A stretch of DNA of 40,961 nt from Crocinitomicaceae bacterium (lineage in GTDB: Bacteria; Bacteroidota; Bacteroidia; Flavobacteriales_D; Crocinitomicaceae): contig JAGNZC010000024.1 in the NCBI GenBank assembly GCA_017984635.1, positions 1 through 40,961 of the forward strand. The letters are read 5' to 3'. A program made the position numbers and the translations under genes. The notes below the pieces were generated by a model, which saw only the letters and a list, made by a program, of their open reading frames with translations, was not told the origin of the DNA and did no database searches. Positions within the stretch are counted from its first letter, which is position 1; each line of letters starts with the position of its first letter. This document shows positions 17,789 to 26,841 of the stretch, piece by piece.

Positions 17789-19051
17789 TTAATCTGCTTT
17801 AAGTGCTAATTTACCATTATTAACGATTCCGACAACATTTCCAGTCAATTCTTGACCGATGAATGGAGTGTTACTAGTTTTTGATAAAATAGCTTCTTTT
17901 TCAAATGTCCACTTAATCAATGGGTTGAAGATGGTTAAGTCTGCTTTTTGCCCAACTTCGATCGCATAACTTGGAAGTGCTATAATTGCTCGAGCATTAA
18001 CAGATAAACAACGAATAACAGTAGAAAGATCAAATTCGCTACAATTCCCTAGTGATGCGAATACAGTTTGTAGGTTGATACATCCAAAAGAAGCATTGTC
18101 AAATTCTACATCTTTTTCTTCTTTGTCATGCGCTCTGTGATCAGAAACAATCGTATCAATTGTTCCATCTTTTAATCCGTTCCACAAAGCAATTCTATCC
18201 GATTCTCTTCTTAAAGGAGGCATGATTTTAAAATTTGAATCAAAACCTAAAACCGCCGTTTCGTTGTAAATTAAATTCATTACATGTACGTCACATGTTA
18301 CATTTAAACCATTTTTTTTCGCTTTTTTAATTAATTCAACACTTTCAGCGCAAGATATTCCAGATAAATGGATATTTCCGCCTGTGTATTCTGTTAAGCG
18401 TAAGTTTCGTTCAATTTGAATGATTTCAGCAATAGTAGGATCCGCTTTTAATCCAGTTTTTGTAGATGCTTCACCTTCATTGACCATTCCTTTTCCAGCA
18501 ATACTGTAATCGCGTGAAAAAGCCATTATTTTTCCGTTGAAATTTTTTGAATAAAGTAGAGCTCTATACATAATTCCAGCATTTACAGGTGTTAAATCAT
18601 CGCTGTAAAGTGTAACTCCAGCTTGATGCATGTCATACATTTCAGCTAAATTTTCACCAGCGATTTTCTCCGTAATAGCTCCAATTGGATGGATAGATGT
18701 AGTGTGATTTTCTGCTCTTCTTAAAATATATTCGATGGTTGTTTTTCCATCAATAACTGGATGTGTACTTGGAAGAATAGCAACATGTGTATATCCTCCA
18801 ACAGCTGCTGCATCTAGACCTGAATCTATTGTTTCTTTGTGTTCTTCTCCAGGATCAGAAAAATGTGCTTTTAAATCTACCCAACCTTGAGAAATGTATA
18901 AATTTTCACCTTCGATAAGTTGAGCGTCTTCACTATTGATCGTATTTTCAATGGAAATAATCGTTCCGTCTTCAATTAAAATGTCTTTTTGTTGGTCGAA
19001 TAAAGTTGATGCTGTATCAACAATTTTTGCGTTTTTAATTAGAATTTTCAT
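17789..19051 (-). CDS. pyrC: Dihydroorotase homologue with a degenerate metal site
   Basis: 420 residues, type I dihydroorotase length, with the cyclic amidohydrolase frame intact ([63 protein letters not shown]). Active enzymes have D-x-H-x-H-x-R; here residues 59-65 read D-L-K-A-H-F-S, so the first metal His is K61 and the substrate Arg is S65. The later metal-His segment reads IHLSGIS, with Gly where a His is usual, and the usual PHH region is CDVHVMN. The protein may therefore be a non-catalytic dihydroorotase-like (PyrC'/PyrX-type) subunit that pairs with aspartate carbamoyltransferase. It lies between the BatA-like gene and the methyltransferase. Confidence 0.85.
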   Translation of the reverse strand: MKILIKNAKIVDTASTLFDQQKDILIEDGTIISIENTINSEDAQLIEGENLYISQGWVDLKAHFSDPGEEHKETIDSGLDAAAVGGYTHVAILPSTHPVIDGKTTIEYILRRAENHTTSIHPIGAITEKIAGENLAEMYDMHQAGVTLYSDDLTPVNAGIMYRALLYSKNFNGKIMAFSRDYSIAGKGMVNEGEASTKTGLKADPTIAEIIQIERNLRLTEYTGGNIHLSGISCAESVELIKKAKKNGLNVTCDVHVMNLIYNETAVLGFDSNFKIMPPLRRESDRIALWNGLKDGTIDTIVSDHRAHDKEEKDVEFDNASFGCINLQTVFASLGNCSEFDLSTVIRCLSVNARAIIALPSYAIEVGQKADLTIFNPLIKWTFEKEAILSKTSNTPFIGQELTGNVVGIVNNGKLALKAD

Positions 19052-19063
19052 TGTTTGTATTGA

Positions 19064-21109
19064 TTAATTTTTCCACAATTTTAAAAGTATCATTTCAGCA
19101 ATTAAAAAGATCAAAGCTAAAAATAGGCATAATTTCCAATATTCGTATGGTTTTTCAAGTTCTACCTGAGTATTGCTTTGTCCATTTTTAATTTCACTTA
19201 ATTGGATGTTTTTGATGGCTTGATTTTCTAATCCCGTTTTTATTTCTTGTTCAGTCAAATAAGTTGTTTCTGACTCTGATCGATCGTAATTCAATGATAA
19301 ATAACCTACGCTTTTTTCATTTTTAAGCGAATAATTCCCAGCCTCTAACAATGTTAATGCCTCTTTACCACTTAACGAAAGTTCACTATTAAATCCATTG
19401 TCTATAACTTCTGGGATGAAATCAATTTTATCTTTTAACAAGTGAATTGGTGAAGAAGCGTTGTAAGAAGCATAAACAGGGAAAGATGCATCTTTTCCAA
19501 TAATTAGATTATTTGGAGCTTTTCGTTGACTCATTTCAGCCATTCGTAATAAAATGGATGGATACAGTGCATTCGTAGTGAAAGAACCGAAATCAGGAGT
19601 TAAGCAGCTAGAAAATAAAAAAGTAGCTTGTTTACCTGCAGCTCTTAAAAATAATGGGGAACTATTTTGTAATTGAATGAGGTTTAAATGTTGTCCAGTA
19701 GTATTAATTTGATATGCTTTGGTCACTGCAGGGAAACGTACATCTTCTTTTTCTTTTTCAAACATTCCTTTGAAAAAAGGGTCGTCGTAATTCAATTTTT
19801 TAATTTTAGTACCGCTATTGTTTAACGCTCCTAAATTGGGAAGATTTAATTTATTTAAACACGTATTCCAATCTGAAAAATTAAGTTTTTCACCGGGAAA
19901 AAAGGCGATAGAACCACCTGCTTCAGAAAAGCCAACAAGATTTTCTCTAAGTCCAGATGGTATGTTATTTAATCCATTTAAAATAATTAAATCCGCTTTT
20001 TTAATAGCGTCTAAAGTGCAGGATTGTTGGTTTATTACACTTGTTTTGTAAAAAGGTTCCACTTTGTAAACCCGTTCAATAGTAGGGGAAGCATTTTCTC
20101 CATTTACAATTAACAGAGAAGTAGCGTCATTGATTGAGTATGAAAAATAAAAATCATCATCCCAAAATAATTGCGCGTCATTTAAAGTGATTTTCCCTTT
20201 TTTGAATCCACTAGTAATATCGGAATAATTGATAGAAGTGATTGTTTTACTTTTTGCAGGAATGTCAATAAAAACATCGCGTTTTGATCGATCTACCAAA
20301 CAATGAAGTTCTAAGTTTTGAACCGCTTCTTCACTACTGTTTCCAATTCGAATGAACAAAGTATTATTTTCATTGATTTTTCGAATAGGTGAGTCAAACC
20401 AAACTGAGTCAATGTAACAATTTGCTGATTTTTGTGGACGAACAGCGATAGGGTAGTAATAATTTATAGCGTCATTTTTCAACCTTGATAACCGTGATGT
20501 TTGTTTTTGAAAGTCGGACAGAAAAATAAATTGACGAACACCTAAGCGTTGAATTGTAGCATGTTCTGTTTCGATAAAAGCTTTTTGCCAATTGATTACA
20601 TCGTCTAAATTGCGAACCATTGCGGTTGGTGAAATTTTATCTAATTCTTGTAATGCAGTAACCTTCGTTAATAAACGCTGTTCGACACCATCCATTTTGT
20701 TGGTGTTTAAAAGGATTCTGGTTTCGACGGGTGCTTTTTTGATTAATTTCCTAGCCATTTCTAGTGCTTCCGATAATAATTCACCTTCAGTACCTTTTGC
20801 AGTCATAGAAAATGAATTATCGATGTAAATTGCCATTACGGGTTTCCCGCCGCCATTTGAATCGTTTTTAATTGGAATAAATGGTTGTGCAAATGCAAAA
20901 ATCAAAGCTATTAAGGCTAATAAACGAGCTAATAGTACTAATAAATGTTTCAATTTTTGGGTTGAACGCGTTTGTTGGTCAATGTGCTGAATGAATTTTA
21001 GACTGGAAAAATAAAGTGTTTTATATTTTCTAAAATTGAATAAATGAATGATAACCGGAATTGCCAGCGCAAATAGCGACCAAAGAAATGCAGGGTACAC
21101 AAACTTCAT
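19064..21109 (-). CDS. BatA-like vWA membrane protein
   Basis: 681 residues. The N-terminal BatA/aerotolerance domain (MKFVYPAFLWSLFALAIPVIIHLFNFRKYK) supplies the first membrane helix. A second helix at about 57-76 precedes a von Willebrand A domain whose MIDAS motif reads D-N-S-F-S (in AIYIDNSFSM). A long extracytoplasmic part and a C-terminal helix (about 657-677) followed by LKLWKN complete it. Such proteins partner with MoxR ATPases in Bacteroidota; moxR is in the window but about 9 kb away. It heads the operon with pyrC, 12 bp downstream, and its ATG is 4 nt after a -7 element. Confidence 0.85.
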   Translation of the reverse strand: MKFVYPAFLWSLFALAIPVIIHLFNFRKYKTLYFSSLKFIQHIDQQTRSTQKLKHLLVLLARLLALIALIFAFAQPFIPIKNDSNGGGKPVMAIYIDNSFSMTAKGTEGELLSEALEMARKLIKKAPVETRILLNTNKMDGVEQRLLTKVTALQELDKISPTAMVRNLDDVINWQKAFIETEHATIQRLGVRQFIFLSDFQKQTSRLSRLKNDAINYYYPIAVRPQKSANCYIDSVWFDSPIRKINENNTLFIRIGNSSEEAVQNLELHCLVDRSKRDVFIDIPAKSKTITSINYSDITSGFKKGKITLNDAQLFWDDDFYFSYSINDATSLLIVNGENASPTIERVYKVEPFYKTSVINQQSCTLDAIKKADLIILNGLNNIPSGLRENLVGFSEAGGSIAFFPGEKLNFSDWNTCLNKLNLPNLGALNNSGTKIKKLNYDDPFFKGMFEKEKEDVRFPAVTKAYQINTTGQHLNLIQLQNSSPLFLRAAGKQATFLFSSCLTPDFGSFTTNALYPSILLRMAEMSQRKAPNNLIIGKDASFPVYASYNASSPIHLLKDKIDFIPEVIDNGFNSELSLSGKEALTLLEAGNYSLKNEKSVGYLSLNYDRSESETTYLTEQEIKTGLENQAIKNIQLSEIKNGQSNTQVELEKPYEYWKLCLFLALIFLIAEMILLKLWKN

Positions 21110-21113
21110 GCAT

Positions 21114-21121
21114 CAAAAATA
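21114..21121 (-). promoter_or_regulatory. Candidate -7 element TATTTTTG for the BatA-like operon
   Basis: TATTTTTG fits TAnnTTTG and ends 4 nt before the ATG at 21109, predicting a leaderless transcript. No clear -33 TTG lies at the usual spacing. Confidence 0.4.
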
Positions 21122-21200
21122 AGCAATTTTTAACGAATTCAGGAAGCAATTATCTTGAAAATTAATTTAAATAAATCTTCTAAGCTGTTTTGGTAATTAA

Positions 21201-21233
21201 AAAAAGCGAAGAATTAATTATCCTTCGCTTTTT
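21201..21233. terminator. Bidirectional-looking intrinsic terminator after the lipoprotein gene
   Basis: A perfect 11-bp stem (AAAAAGCGAAG at 21201-21211 with CTTCGCTTTTT at 21223-21233) around an 11-nt loop. The A/T ends provide T-runs on both strands. It lies 24 bp past the lipoprotein stop (21257) and upstream of the BatA-like gene, so it chiefly ends the lipoprotein transcript. Confidence 0.85.
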
Positions 21234-21256
21234 CATCTAGTAGGTAAATGAAAGAA

Positions 21257-21745
21257 TTAGTTTACTTTTAATTGTGCTTCTAAATATTGACCAATTTTCA
21301 AAGCTCTGTTTTCTCTAATACCTCCGGTAATATCTTGAGTGATTTTGGATTGTAAGTACACTTTTGTAATGTCATTTTCTTGTTTGAAATAAATTCCAGT
21401 TAAAATTCTCCATTCATTCAATCCCATTCCTTTTTTTCCAACATAACAATTTGAATCAACGTTCTTTTTTTTGATTGAATAATTAAAATGTAAAAGCGAA
21501 AGTTCGATTAGATTGGTTATTTTTTCTTTAGAAATTAATTTATTCACTTCAAAATAATATTCATTTTCTTTTTGACTCATCCAATAGGGAGTAGCTGTTG
21601 ATTTGTATTCTGTAGCATACTGTTCAAAATTAATTGCAGAAGCAGAATCAGAAAAATTTGAAATTCTCGCTGTTGTAATGCAGCTTGAAAGCATTACTGA
21701 GATTCCTAAATTCAATAAGGCTACTTTGATTGATTTTTTTTTCAT
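21257..21745 (-). CDS. Putative lipoprotein, unknown function
   Basis: 162 residues from ATG 21745. This start was chosen because it opens a lipoprotein signal (MKKKSIKVALLNLGISVMLSSC), with lipobox LSSC placing the lipidated Cys at about residue 22. The frame is open to 21802, but the extra N-terminus would spoil the signal. The mature part has alternating hydrophobic and charged segments with no motif I recognise. It ends ALKIGQYLEAQLKVN. It is a single-gene unit with its own terminator, divergent from the TIGR02757 gene. Confidence 0.7.
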   Translation of the reverse strand: MKKKSIKVALLNLGISVMLSSCITTARISNFSDSASAINFEQYATEYKSTATPYWMSQKENEYYFEVNKLISKEKITNLIELSLLHFNYSIKKKNVDSNCYVGKKGMGLNEWRILTGIYFKQENDITKVYLQSKITQDITGGIRENRALKIGQYLEAQLKVN

Positions 21746-21954
21746 TTTAAAAGAGTTAATTGGTTGAAAAATTTGAATTAAAACCAACAAAAACACTATC
21801 ATTACTGATGTGAATAGGAATTTTTTTGATAATACATAACGCAGTAAAAGAGAGTGTGTGTGGTTTCAATTTCTTTTGTGTTTAATAAATGTGCATCAAA
21901 ACTATATATTTTTTTCAAATCGAGAAACTTTTCAATTATTTTTACATTAAAAAA

Positions 21955-22722
21955 ATGAACTTTAATCAAGATGAGTTAAAAGAATTTTTAGAATTTAAAG
22001 TTCAAAAATACAATACAGTATTATTCATTGAACCAGATCCAATCAGTGTTCCACATCGTTTCTCAATTAAAGAAGACCAAGAAATAGCTGGTTTTTTAGC
22101 CGCAAGTATAGCTTGGGGAAATCGAAAAATGATCACTAAAAATGGTCATCGTATGTTGGATCTAATAGGAGAGAGTCCGTACGATTTTGTACGATCTCAT
22201 TCGGAAGATCAACTTGAAAGATTGAGCACGTTTGTTCACCGAACGTTTAACGGACAAGATTTCGTGTATTTCATCAAAGCTATAAAGCATATTTACGAAA
22301 ATCATAAGGGTTTAGAAGGCGTTTTTAGACAACATCAGACAACTGATTCTTTGCAACCTGCAATACATGAATTGAACCGACTCTTTTTTGAAATTGAACA
22401 TCCTGCTCGAACGCGCAAACACGTTGCAGATCCGTTGAAAGGTTCTGTTGCAAAACGAATCAACATGTATTTGCGCTGGATGTGTCGCAAGGATAACACA
22501 GGAGTTGATTTGGGTATTTGGGATATTGATCCAGCAAAATTAAGTTGTCCTTTAGATGTTCACAGTGGAAATGTTGCTCGAAAATTGGGTTTACTTTCAC
22601 GAAAACAGAACGATCCGAAAGCTTTAAACGAATTAGATGTTAATTTACGCATTTTAGACGCGCAAGATCCTGTGAAATACGATTTTGCCTTGTTTGGATT
22701 GGGCATTTTTGAAGGGTTTTAG
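21955..22722 (+). CDS. TIGR02757/DUF2400 family protein
   Basis: 255 residues from ATG 21955 (MNFNQDELKEF). The frame opens at 21889, but the added MCIKTIYFF... stretch is unlike family N-termini. Landmarks are the DPISVPHRFSIKEDQEIAGFLAASIAWGNR block, VADPLKGSVAKRINMYLRWMCRKD, and the LSCPLDVHSGNVARKLGL block. It also ends in the family GLGIFEGF. The helix-rich layout with an ADPLKGSxxKRxNMxLRWMVR motif recalls HhH-type DNA glycosylases, but no function is established. It stands alone, about 100 bp before the TonB receptor, which has its own promoter. Confidence 0.88.
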   Translation: MNFNQDELKEFLEFKVQKYNTVLFIEPDPISVPHRFSIKEDQEIAGFLAASIAWGNRKMITKNGHRMLDLIGESPYDFVRSHSEDQLERLSTFVHRTFNGQDFVYFIKAIKHIYENHKGLEGVFRQHQTTDSLQPAIHELNRLFFEIEHPARTRKHVADPLKGSVAKRINMYLRWMCRKDNTGVDLGIWDIDPAKLSCPLDVHSGNVARKLGLLSRKQNDPKALNELDVNLRILDAQDPVKYDFALFGLGIFEGF

Positions 22723-22752
22723 TTCAAATTTTAGATGTTAAAAAGTGATTCG

Positions 22753-22786
22753 TTTGTGTGATAACAGAATTCTATCCGTACTTTTG
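22753..22786 (+). promoter_or_regulatory. Promoter of the TonB-dependent receptor
   Basis: TTTG at 22753-22756 and a full -7 match TACTTTTG at 22779-22786 (22-bp spacing, slightly long). Transcription would start near 22793, downstream of the possible GTG codon at 22758. This supports ATG 22824 as the true start. Confidence 0.55.
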
Positions 22787-22823
22787 TGCCGAATTTAAAA
22801 ATCGTTGCACAAAAATAGAACAA

Positions 22824-24674
22824 ATGAAATCCATTAAAAATAGCTTAATCATTGCCTTAACTAGTGTTTCTTTTTTATCCTATTCACAATTAGATACTGT
22901 AAAAACAGATATTCGAGAAATCATTATTAATTTAATACGTACGAAAGTAATTTACCGAAATGTCGTTCAGAATGTCTCGATTATTACAAAAGAGCAAATA
23001 CAGAATTCCCCTGCAAGAAGTGTACAAGAATTATTGACTATGGTAGCAGGTGTTGATGTACGTCAGCGTGGTGTTGGAGGTGTTCAAGCAGATGTCGGAA
23101 TTAGAGGTGGTAGTTTTGAGCAAACATTATTTTTATTAAACGGTGTAAAATTAACGGATCCACAAACGGGGCACCATGCAGTAAATCTTCCCATACCCTT
23201 GGATGCAATCGAACAAATAGAAATTGTGAAAGGTCCATCAACACGTCAATACGGACAAAATGCGTTTGCAGGAGCAGTGAATATCATTACAAAATTAGGA
23301 GAAAAAACATCGGCAGCATCTACCATTTATGGAGCTGATTTTAATACATTCGGTGGAAGTGTTTATATAAATTTACCTGTAAAAAATAAATTGAAACAAG
23401 CTATTTCTGTTGCACACGATGCATCGGATGGTTATTGGTATAATTCTGATTACCAAGTAGATAATTTGAATTACGAAGCAAGTTTTCGGTTGAACGGAAA
23501 AAGCGAATTGAAAGGTGTTGTTGGCTATACGAAACGTGATTTTGGGGCAAATGGATATTATTCAAAAAGTTTTCCAGATCAATGGGAAGCAACAAAAACA
23601 GGCTTTGCATCTTTATCCTATGTATTCAATAATCAACGTTTTTCTTTTCTAGCACGAACTTCTTTGCGAACAAATCAAGATGAATTTAGGTTGAAAAAAA
23701 ATGATCCAGCATTTTACACCAATCGTCACCGTTCAGAGGTGTTAAGTGGGGAAATGAATGCAACGTACAGATCAAAAATTGGATATACAGGTTTGGGAGC
23801 AGAAGTGCGTAACGAAAGTATCAATAGTTCAAATTTAGGGGAGCGCGATCGTCAATTTATTGGATTCTTTTTGGAACATAAAAAGACATTTTGGAATAAA
23901 ATAGATGTTAATTTAGGTATCCATTCAACGCGTTACAGCACCAACTCGTGGAAGCATTTCCCAGGAATTGACATCGGTTACAATGTGTTCAAATCCTTAC
24001 GTTCTTATGTGAATTATGGGTTGAGTTACCGCGTACCCACTTATACAGAATTGTATTACGTTGATCCAAGTACATCAAGTAACGCAAATTTAAGTGTTGA
24101 AGAAGCTAAAACACTTGATCTTGGACTTATTTATACAAAAGAAAAATGGCGTTTTGAATTGGTTTATTTCAACCGACAAACAACCAATTTGATTGATTAT
24201 GTGAGGGATTCAAGTACGACATCACCAAATCCAAATAAATGGACGCCTAGAAATGTCGGTCAAGTTAATTTTAATGGTGTGGAAATGTCTGGAAAGTGGA
24301 TGCCAAATTGGAATCGAATGGGAATTTCAGTTCAAGATATAGCAGTGAGTTACAATTATACTTCAGCCAATGTTGTACAACAAGATGGTATTGAATCGAA
24401 ATACGCTTTAAGCGCTTTGAAACAACAATTGATAGCTTCGACGACGCTTGAATTCTTTCATAAAATTCGTATTGTTCCTGTTGTTCGTTTTATTGAACGT
24501 ATGAATTTAAATGCATATACTCTTTTTGATGCCAAAATCATCTTTCAACATCATCCTACATTTAAATGGTTTGCTGAAGCTTCCAATATTTTGAATGAAG
24601 AATATGTAGAGGCAGGTTACGTTCAAATGCCAGGCCGCTGGGTAAAAATTGGAATCAGTTTGTCTGTAAAATAA
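22824..24674 (+). CDS. TonB-dependent outer-membrane receptor
   Basis: 616 residues from ATG 22824, which begins a signal peptide (MKSIKNSLIIALTSVSFLSYSQ); an upstream GTG at 22758 lies before the likely transcription start. The plug domain spans about residues 45-155, with SVQELLTMVAGVDVRQRG, GIRGGSFEQTLFLLNGVKLTDPQTGHH and IEQIEIVKGPSTRQYGQNAFAGAVNIITK. A 22-strand barrel follows, ending EYVEAGYVQMPGRWVKIGISLSVK. It lacks the N-terminal carboxypeptidase-like domain of SusC proteins, so it is a simple BtuB/FepA-like receptor. The ligand cannot be read from the sequence and no transport gene adjoins it. Confidence 0.9.
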   Translation: MKSIKNSLIIALTSVSFLSYSQLDTVKTDIREIIINLIRTKVIYRNVVQNVSIITKEQIQNSPARSVQELLTMVAGVDVRQRGVGGVQADVGIRGGSFEQTLFLLNGVKLTDPQTGHHAVNLPIPLDAIEQIEIVKGPSTRQYGQNAFAGAVNIITKLGEKTSAASTIYGADFNTFGGSVYINLPVKNKLKQAISVAHDASDGYWYNSDYQVDNLNYEASFRLNGKSELKGVVGYTKRDFGANGYYSKSFPDQWEATKTGFASLSYVFNNQRFSFLARTSLRTNQDEFRLKKNDPAFYTNRHRSEVLSGEMNATYRSKIGYTGLGAEVRNESINSSNLGERDRQFIGFFLEHKKTFWNKIDVNLGIHSTRYSTNSWKHFPGIDIGYNVFKSLRSYVNYGLSYRVPTYTELYYVDPSTSSNANLSVEEAKTLDLGLIYTKEKWRFELVYFNRQTTNLIDYVRDSSTTSPNPNKWTPRNVGQVNFNGVEMSGKWMPNWNRMGISVQDIAVSYNYTSANVVQQDGIESKYALSALKQQLIASTTLEFFHKIRIVPVVRFIERMNLNAYTLFDAKIIFQHHPTFKWFAEASNILNEEYVEAGYVQMPGRWVKIGISLSVK

Positions 24675-24677
24675 GAT

Positions 24678-24767
24678 GGGCGCTCGAGCGGGCTTTTACT
24701 GCAAGTCCTCCTCCGATCCGATAGTTATCGGAATGGAGTGTGGGCTTTTCATGTCAATCCCTAGCGC
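24678..24767. repeat. Structured GC-rich dispersed repeat (about 90 bp)
   Basis: This patch is notably richer in G+C than its surroundings. GCGCT at 24680-24684 pairs with AGCGC at 24763-24767. Inside are the palindrome CGCTCGAGCG (24681-24690), a central hairpin TCCGATA-GT-TATCGGA (24717-24732), and two half-repeats that both read GGGCTTTT followed by a C/A-rich tail (24690 and 24742). It resembles the dispersed REP/MITE-like repeats found between genes in Flavobacteriia. Its central motif recurs at 31360-31377. Confidence 0.65.
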
Positions 24768-24805
24768 GTTAAATTGTAATATCGGTTGAAATACTGTTTT
24801 AAGTC

Positions 24806-24827
24806 TTACAACATTGCAATATTGTAA
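24806..24827. repeat. Conserved near-palindrome, copy 1
   Basis: A 22-bp near-palindrome with TTACAA and TTGTAA at its ends and the self-complementary centre ATTGCAAT. One base pair of eleven is mismatched (C/A). It lies between convergent genes (TonB receptor and LolD-like ATPase). It is followed by AGAAAA, as in copy 3. Confidence 0.75.
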
Positions 24828-24887
24828 AGAAAAAGATAAATGCTATAAATTGTTTGAACTGAAATAAAAAAAGAAAGCCAACTAAAA

Positions 24888-24911
24888 TTTACAACATTAC
24901 AATATTGTAAA
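24888..24911. repeat. Conserved near-palindrome, copy 2
   Basis: 24 bp with ends TTTACAA and TTGTAAA. It differs from copy 1 at one centre base (ATTACAAT instead of ATTGCAAT). It lies 60 bp beyond copy 1 in the same convergent gap and 11 bp from the 3' end of the ATPase gene. Confidence 0.75.
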
Positions 24912-24922
24912 GATTATAAATA

Positions 24923-25573
24923 TTAGAGGATTATTCCGTCTTGCATCACCAACTTACGATCAGCCATATCAGCCAGAATCTCATTGTGAGTTACAATCAC
25001 AAATGTTTGGTTCAACTCTTCTCTTAATTGAAAAAACAACTCATGCAATTCTTTTGCATTTTTTGAATCTAAATTTCCAGAAGGTTCATCTGCAAAAATT
25101 ACTTTTGGTTGATTTATCAATGCTCTACAAACAGCAATTCGCTGTTGTTCACCACCTGATAATTCACTTGGACGATGAGAAGCACGTTCGTTTAAGCCAA
25201 TCTTATCTAGTAATTTTATTCCTTTTACTTTTGCCTCGTTCATACTTTCGCCTCTTATTAATGCGGGCATGATCACGTTTTCAAGTGCGGTGAATTCAGG
25301 TAATAATTGATGTGCTTGAAAAATAAATCCAATCGATTGATTTCTAAATGCAGCTAATTTTTTGGAAGACAAAGAAAAGGGATCAATTCCTCCAATTTCT
25401 ATTGAACCTGAATCAGGTTGATCGAGCGTACCTAATAATTGTAAGAGCGTTGTTTTTCCAGCACCTGAAGAACCTACAATAGATACAATTTCTCCTTCAT
25501 TGATCTGTAGGTCAATACCTTTCAAAATAGCTAAATCGCCGTAGGATTTTTGTATGTTGGTTGCTTTAAGCAT
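24923..25573 (-). CDS. lolD: ABC transporter ATPase, LolD/FtsE/MacB type
   Basis: 216 residues. Walker A is GSSGAGKT (34-41), the Q-loop is in [19 protein letters not shown], the signature is LSGGEQQR (138-145) and Walker B is [12 protein letters not shown] (158-169). The H-loop is VIVTH. The SGNLD ending and PEFTALENV place it in the LolD/MacB/FtsE branch, which drives lipoprotein release or mechanotransmission rather than solute uptake. No permease gene is adjacent, so its membrane partner is elsewhere. It overlaps the ribBA stop by 8 bp and must share its transcript, an unusual pairing with riboflavin synthesis. Confidence 0.88.
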   Translation of the reverse strand: MLKATNIQKSYGDLAILKGIDLQINEGEIVSIVGSSGAGKTTLLQLLGTLDQPDSGSIEIGGIDPFSLSSKKLAAFRNQSIGFIFQAHQLLPEFTALENVIMPALIRGESMNEAKVKGIKLLDKIGLNERASHRPSELSGGEQQRIAVCRALINQPKVIFADEPSGNLDSKNAKELHELFFQLREELNQTFVIVTHNEILADMADRKLVMQDGIIL

Positions 25574-26786
25574 TTGGTTTTAAATTCAAAATATGACCCA
25601 TTTTGTCGCGTTTTGTTTTCAAATACAATTCATTGTGAATGTTACTTTCGATTTCCAATCCAACATTTTCAACGATTTCTAAACCATAACCTATTAAACC
25701 AGTTCGTTTTGTTGGGTTGTTTGATAATAAACGCATTTTAGAAATTCCCAAATCACGAATGATTTGTGCACCAATTCCATAATCGCGTTCATCGCCTTTA
25801 AATCCTAATTCTATATTTGCTTCTAAGGTATCCATCCCTTGTTCTTGCAATTTATATGCTTTCAATTTATTCACTAAACCTATTCCACGACCTTCTTGGT
25901 TCATGTAAATAATTGCACCTTTTCCTTCTTTTTCAATGATATCCATTGCTTTGTGTAATTGTGGCCCACAGTCACAGCGACAAGAACCAAAAATATCTCC
26001 TGTTATACATGAAGAATGTACACGAACATAAACAGCTTCGTCTTTTTCCCAAGTACCTTTTACCAAGGCCAAGTGTTCTTGCCCAGAATTCGTTTCTTTA
26101 TAGGCATATAATTGAAAATCACCTTGTGTTGTTGGCATTTTCACATCTACCAATCGTTCAATTAACGATTCATGTTTGATTCGGTATTCGATTAAATCCT
26201 CAATAGATACAATTTTTAAATCAAATTTTTTCGCAATTTCAACCAATTCAGGTAAACGTGCCATCGTTCCATCTTCATTCAAGATTTCAACAATTACACC
26301 AGCAGGCTCAAATCCAGCTAAACGAGCTAAATCAACTGCAGCTTCTGTATGACCAGCTCTTCTTAAAACACCTTCTTTTTTTGCACGTAAAGGAAAAATA
26401 TGACCTGGTTTACCTAATTCGCTAGGGTCAGTTTCAGGATCGATTAATGCTAAGATCGTTTTAGAACGGTCACTTGCAGAAATTCCAGTTGTACAGCCAT
26501 GTCCATTTAAATCAACAGAAACTGTAAAAGGTGTTTCATACGTTGCAGAATTAGAACGGACCATTAAATCCAATCCAAGTTCATCACATCGGTCTTCAAC
26601 AAGTGGAGCACAAATTAAACCTCGACCATGTGTTGCCATGAAATTGACAATCTCAGGTGTGATATTGCGTGCAGCGGTTAAAAAGTCACCTTCATTTTCA
26701 CGATCTTCATCGTCAACAACAATAACTACTTTTCCTTGTTTGATTTCTTCAATGGCTTCTTCTATGGTATTCAATGTAAATTTCAT
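25566..26786 (-). CDS. ribBA: Bifunctional DHBP synthase / GTP cyclohydrolase II
   Basis: 406 residues, full RibBA length. The N-terminal RibB domain (about 1-205) makes 3,4-dihydroxy-2-butanone 4-phosphate from ribulose 5-phosphate ([35 protein letters not shown]). The C-terminal RibA domain (about 208-406) opens GTP and releases formate. Its zinc cysteines are in [17 protein letters not shown], and GTP-site motifs are QEGRGIGL and [10 protein letters not shown]. Together they supply both precursors of lumazine for riboflavin. The leader is about 15 nt, too short for an FMN riboswitch. It heads a two-gene unit with the ABC ATPase. Confidence 0.97.
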   Translation of the reverse strand: MKFTLNTIEEAIEEIKQGKVVIVVDDEDRENEGDFLTAARNITPEIVNFMATHGRGLICAPLVEDRCDELGLDLMVRSNSATYETPFTVSVDLNGHGCTTGISASDRSKTILALIDPETDPSELGKPGHIFPLRAKKEGVLRRAGHTEAAVDLARLAGFEPAGVIVEILNEDGTMARLPELVEIAKKFDLKIVSIEDLIEYRIKHESLIERLVDVKMPTTQGDFQLYAYKETNSGQEHLALVKGTWEKDEAVYVRVHSSCITGDIFGSCRCDCGPQLHKAMDIIEKEGKGAIIYMNQEGRGIGLVNKLKAYKLQEQGMDTLEANIELGFKGDERDYGIGAQIIRDLGISKMRLLSNNPTKRTGLIGYGLEIVENVGLEIESNIHNELYLKTKRDKMGHILNLKPNA

Positions 26787-26803
26787 GGTCTTTATTTGAG
26801 GTG

Positions 26804-26832
26804 CAAAATTAAGCTAAATATTCTTGAATCAA
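26804..26832 (-). promoter_or_regulatory. Promoter of ribBA
   Basis: On the minus strand TTG (26832-26830) and TAATTTTG (26811-26804) are separated by 18 bp, close to the Bacteroidota -33/-7 layout. The -33 box lies inside the palindrome CTTGATTCAAG, a possible regulator site. Confidence 0.55.
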
Positions 26833-26841
26833 GAACAAATT

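Noticed and set aside
22758..22823. GTG 22758 as the TonB receptor start
   Set aside because: A full -7 element at 22779-22786 lies downstream of it, and ATG 22824 begins a normal signal peptide.
24806..24911. Near-palindromes as standard intrinsic terminators
   Set aside because: Their stems are A/T-rich, without a proper loop or a following T-run; a terminator role is not excluded but is not the best reading.
26787..26841. FMN riboswitch upstream of ribBA
   Set aside because: The promoter predicts a leader of about 15 nt, far too short, and no RFN-like conserved sequence is present.
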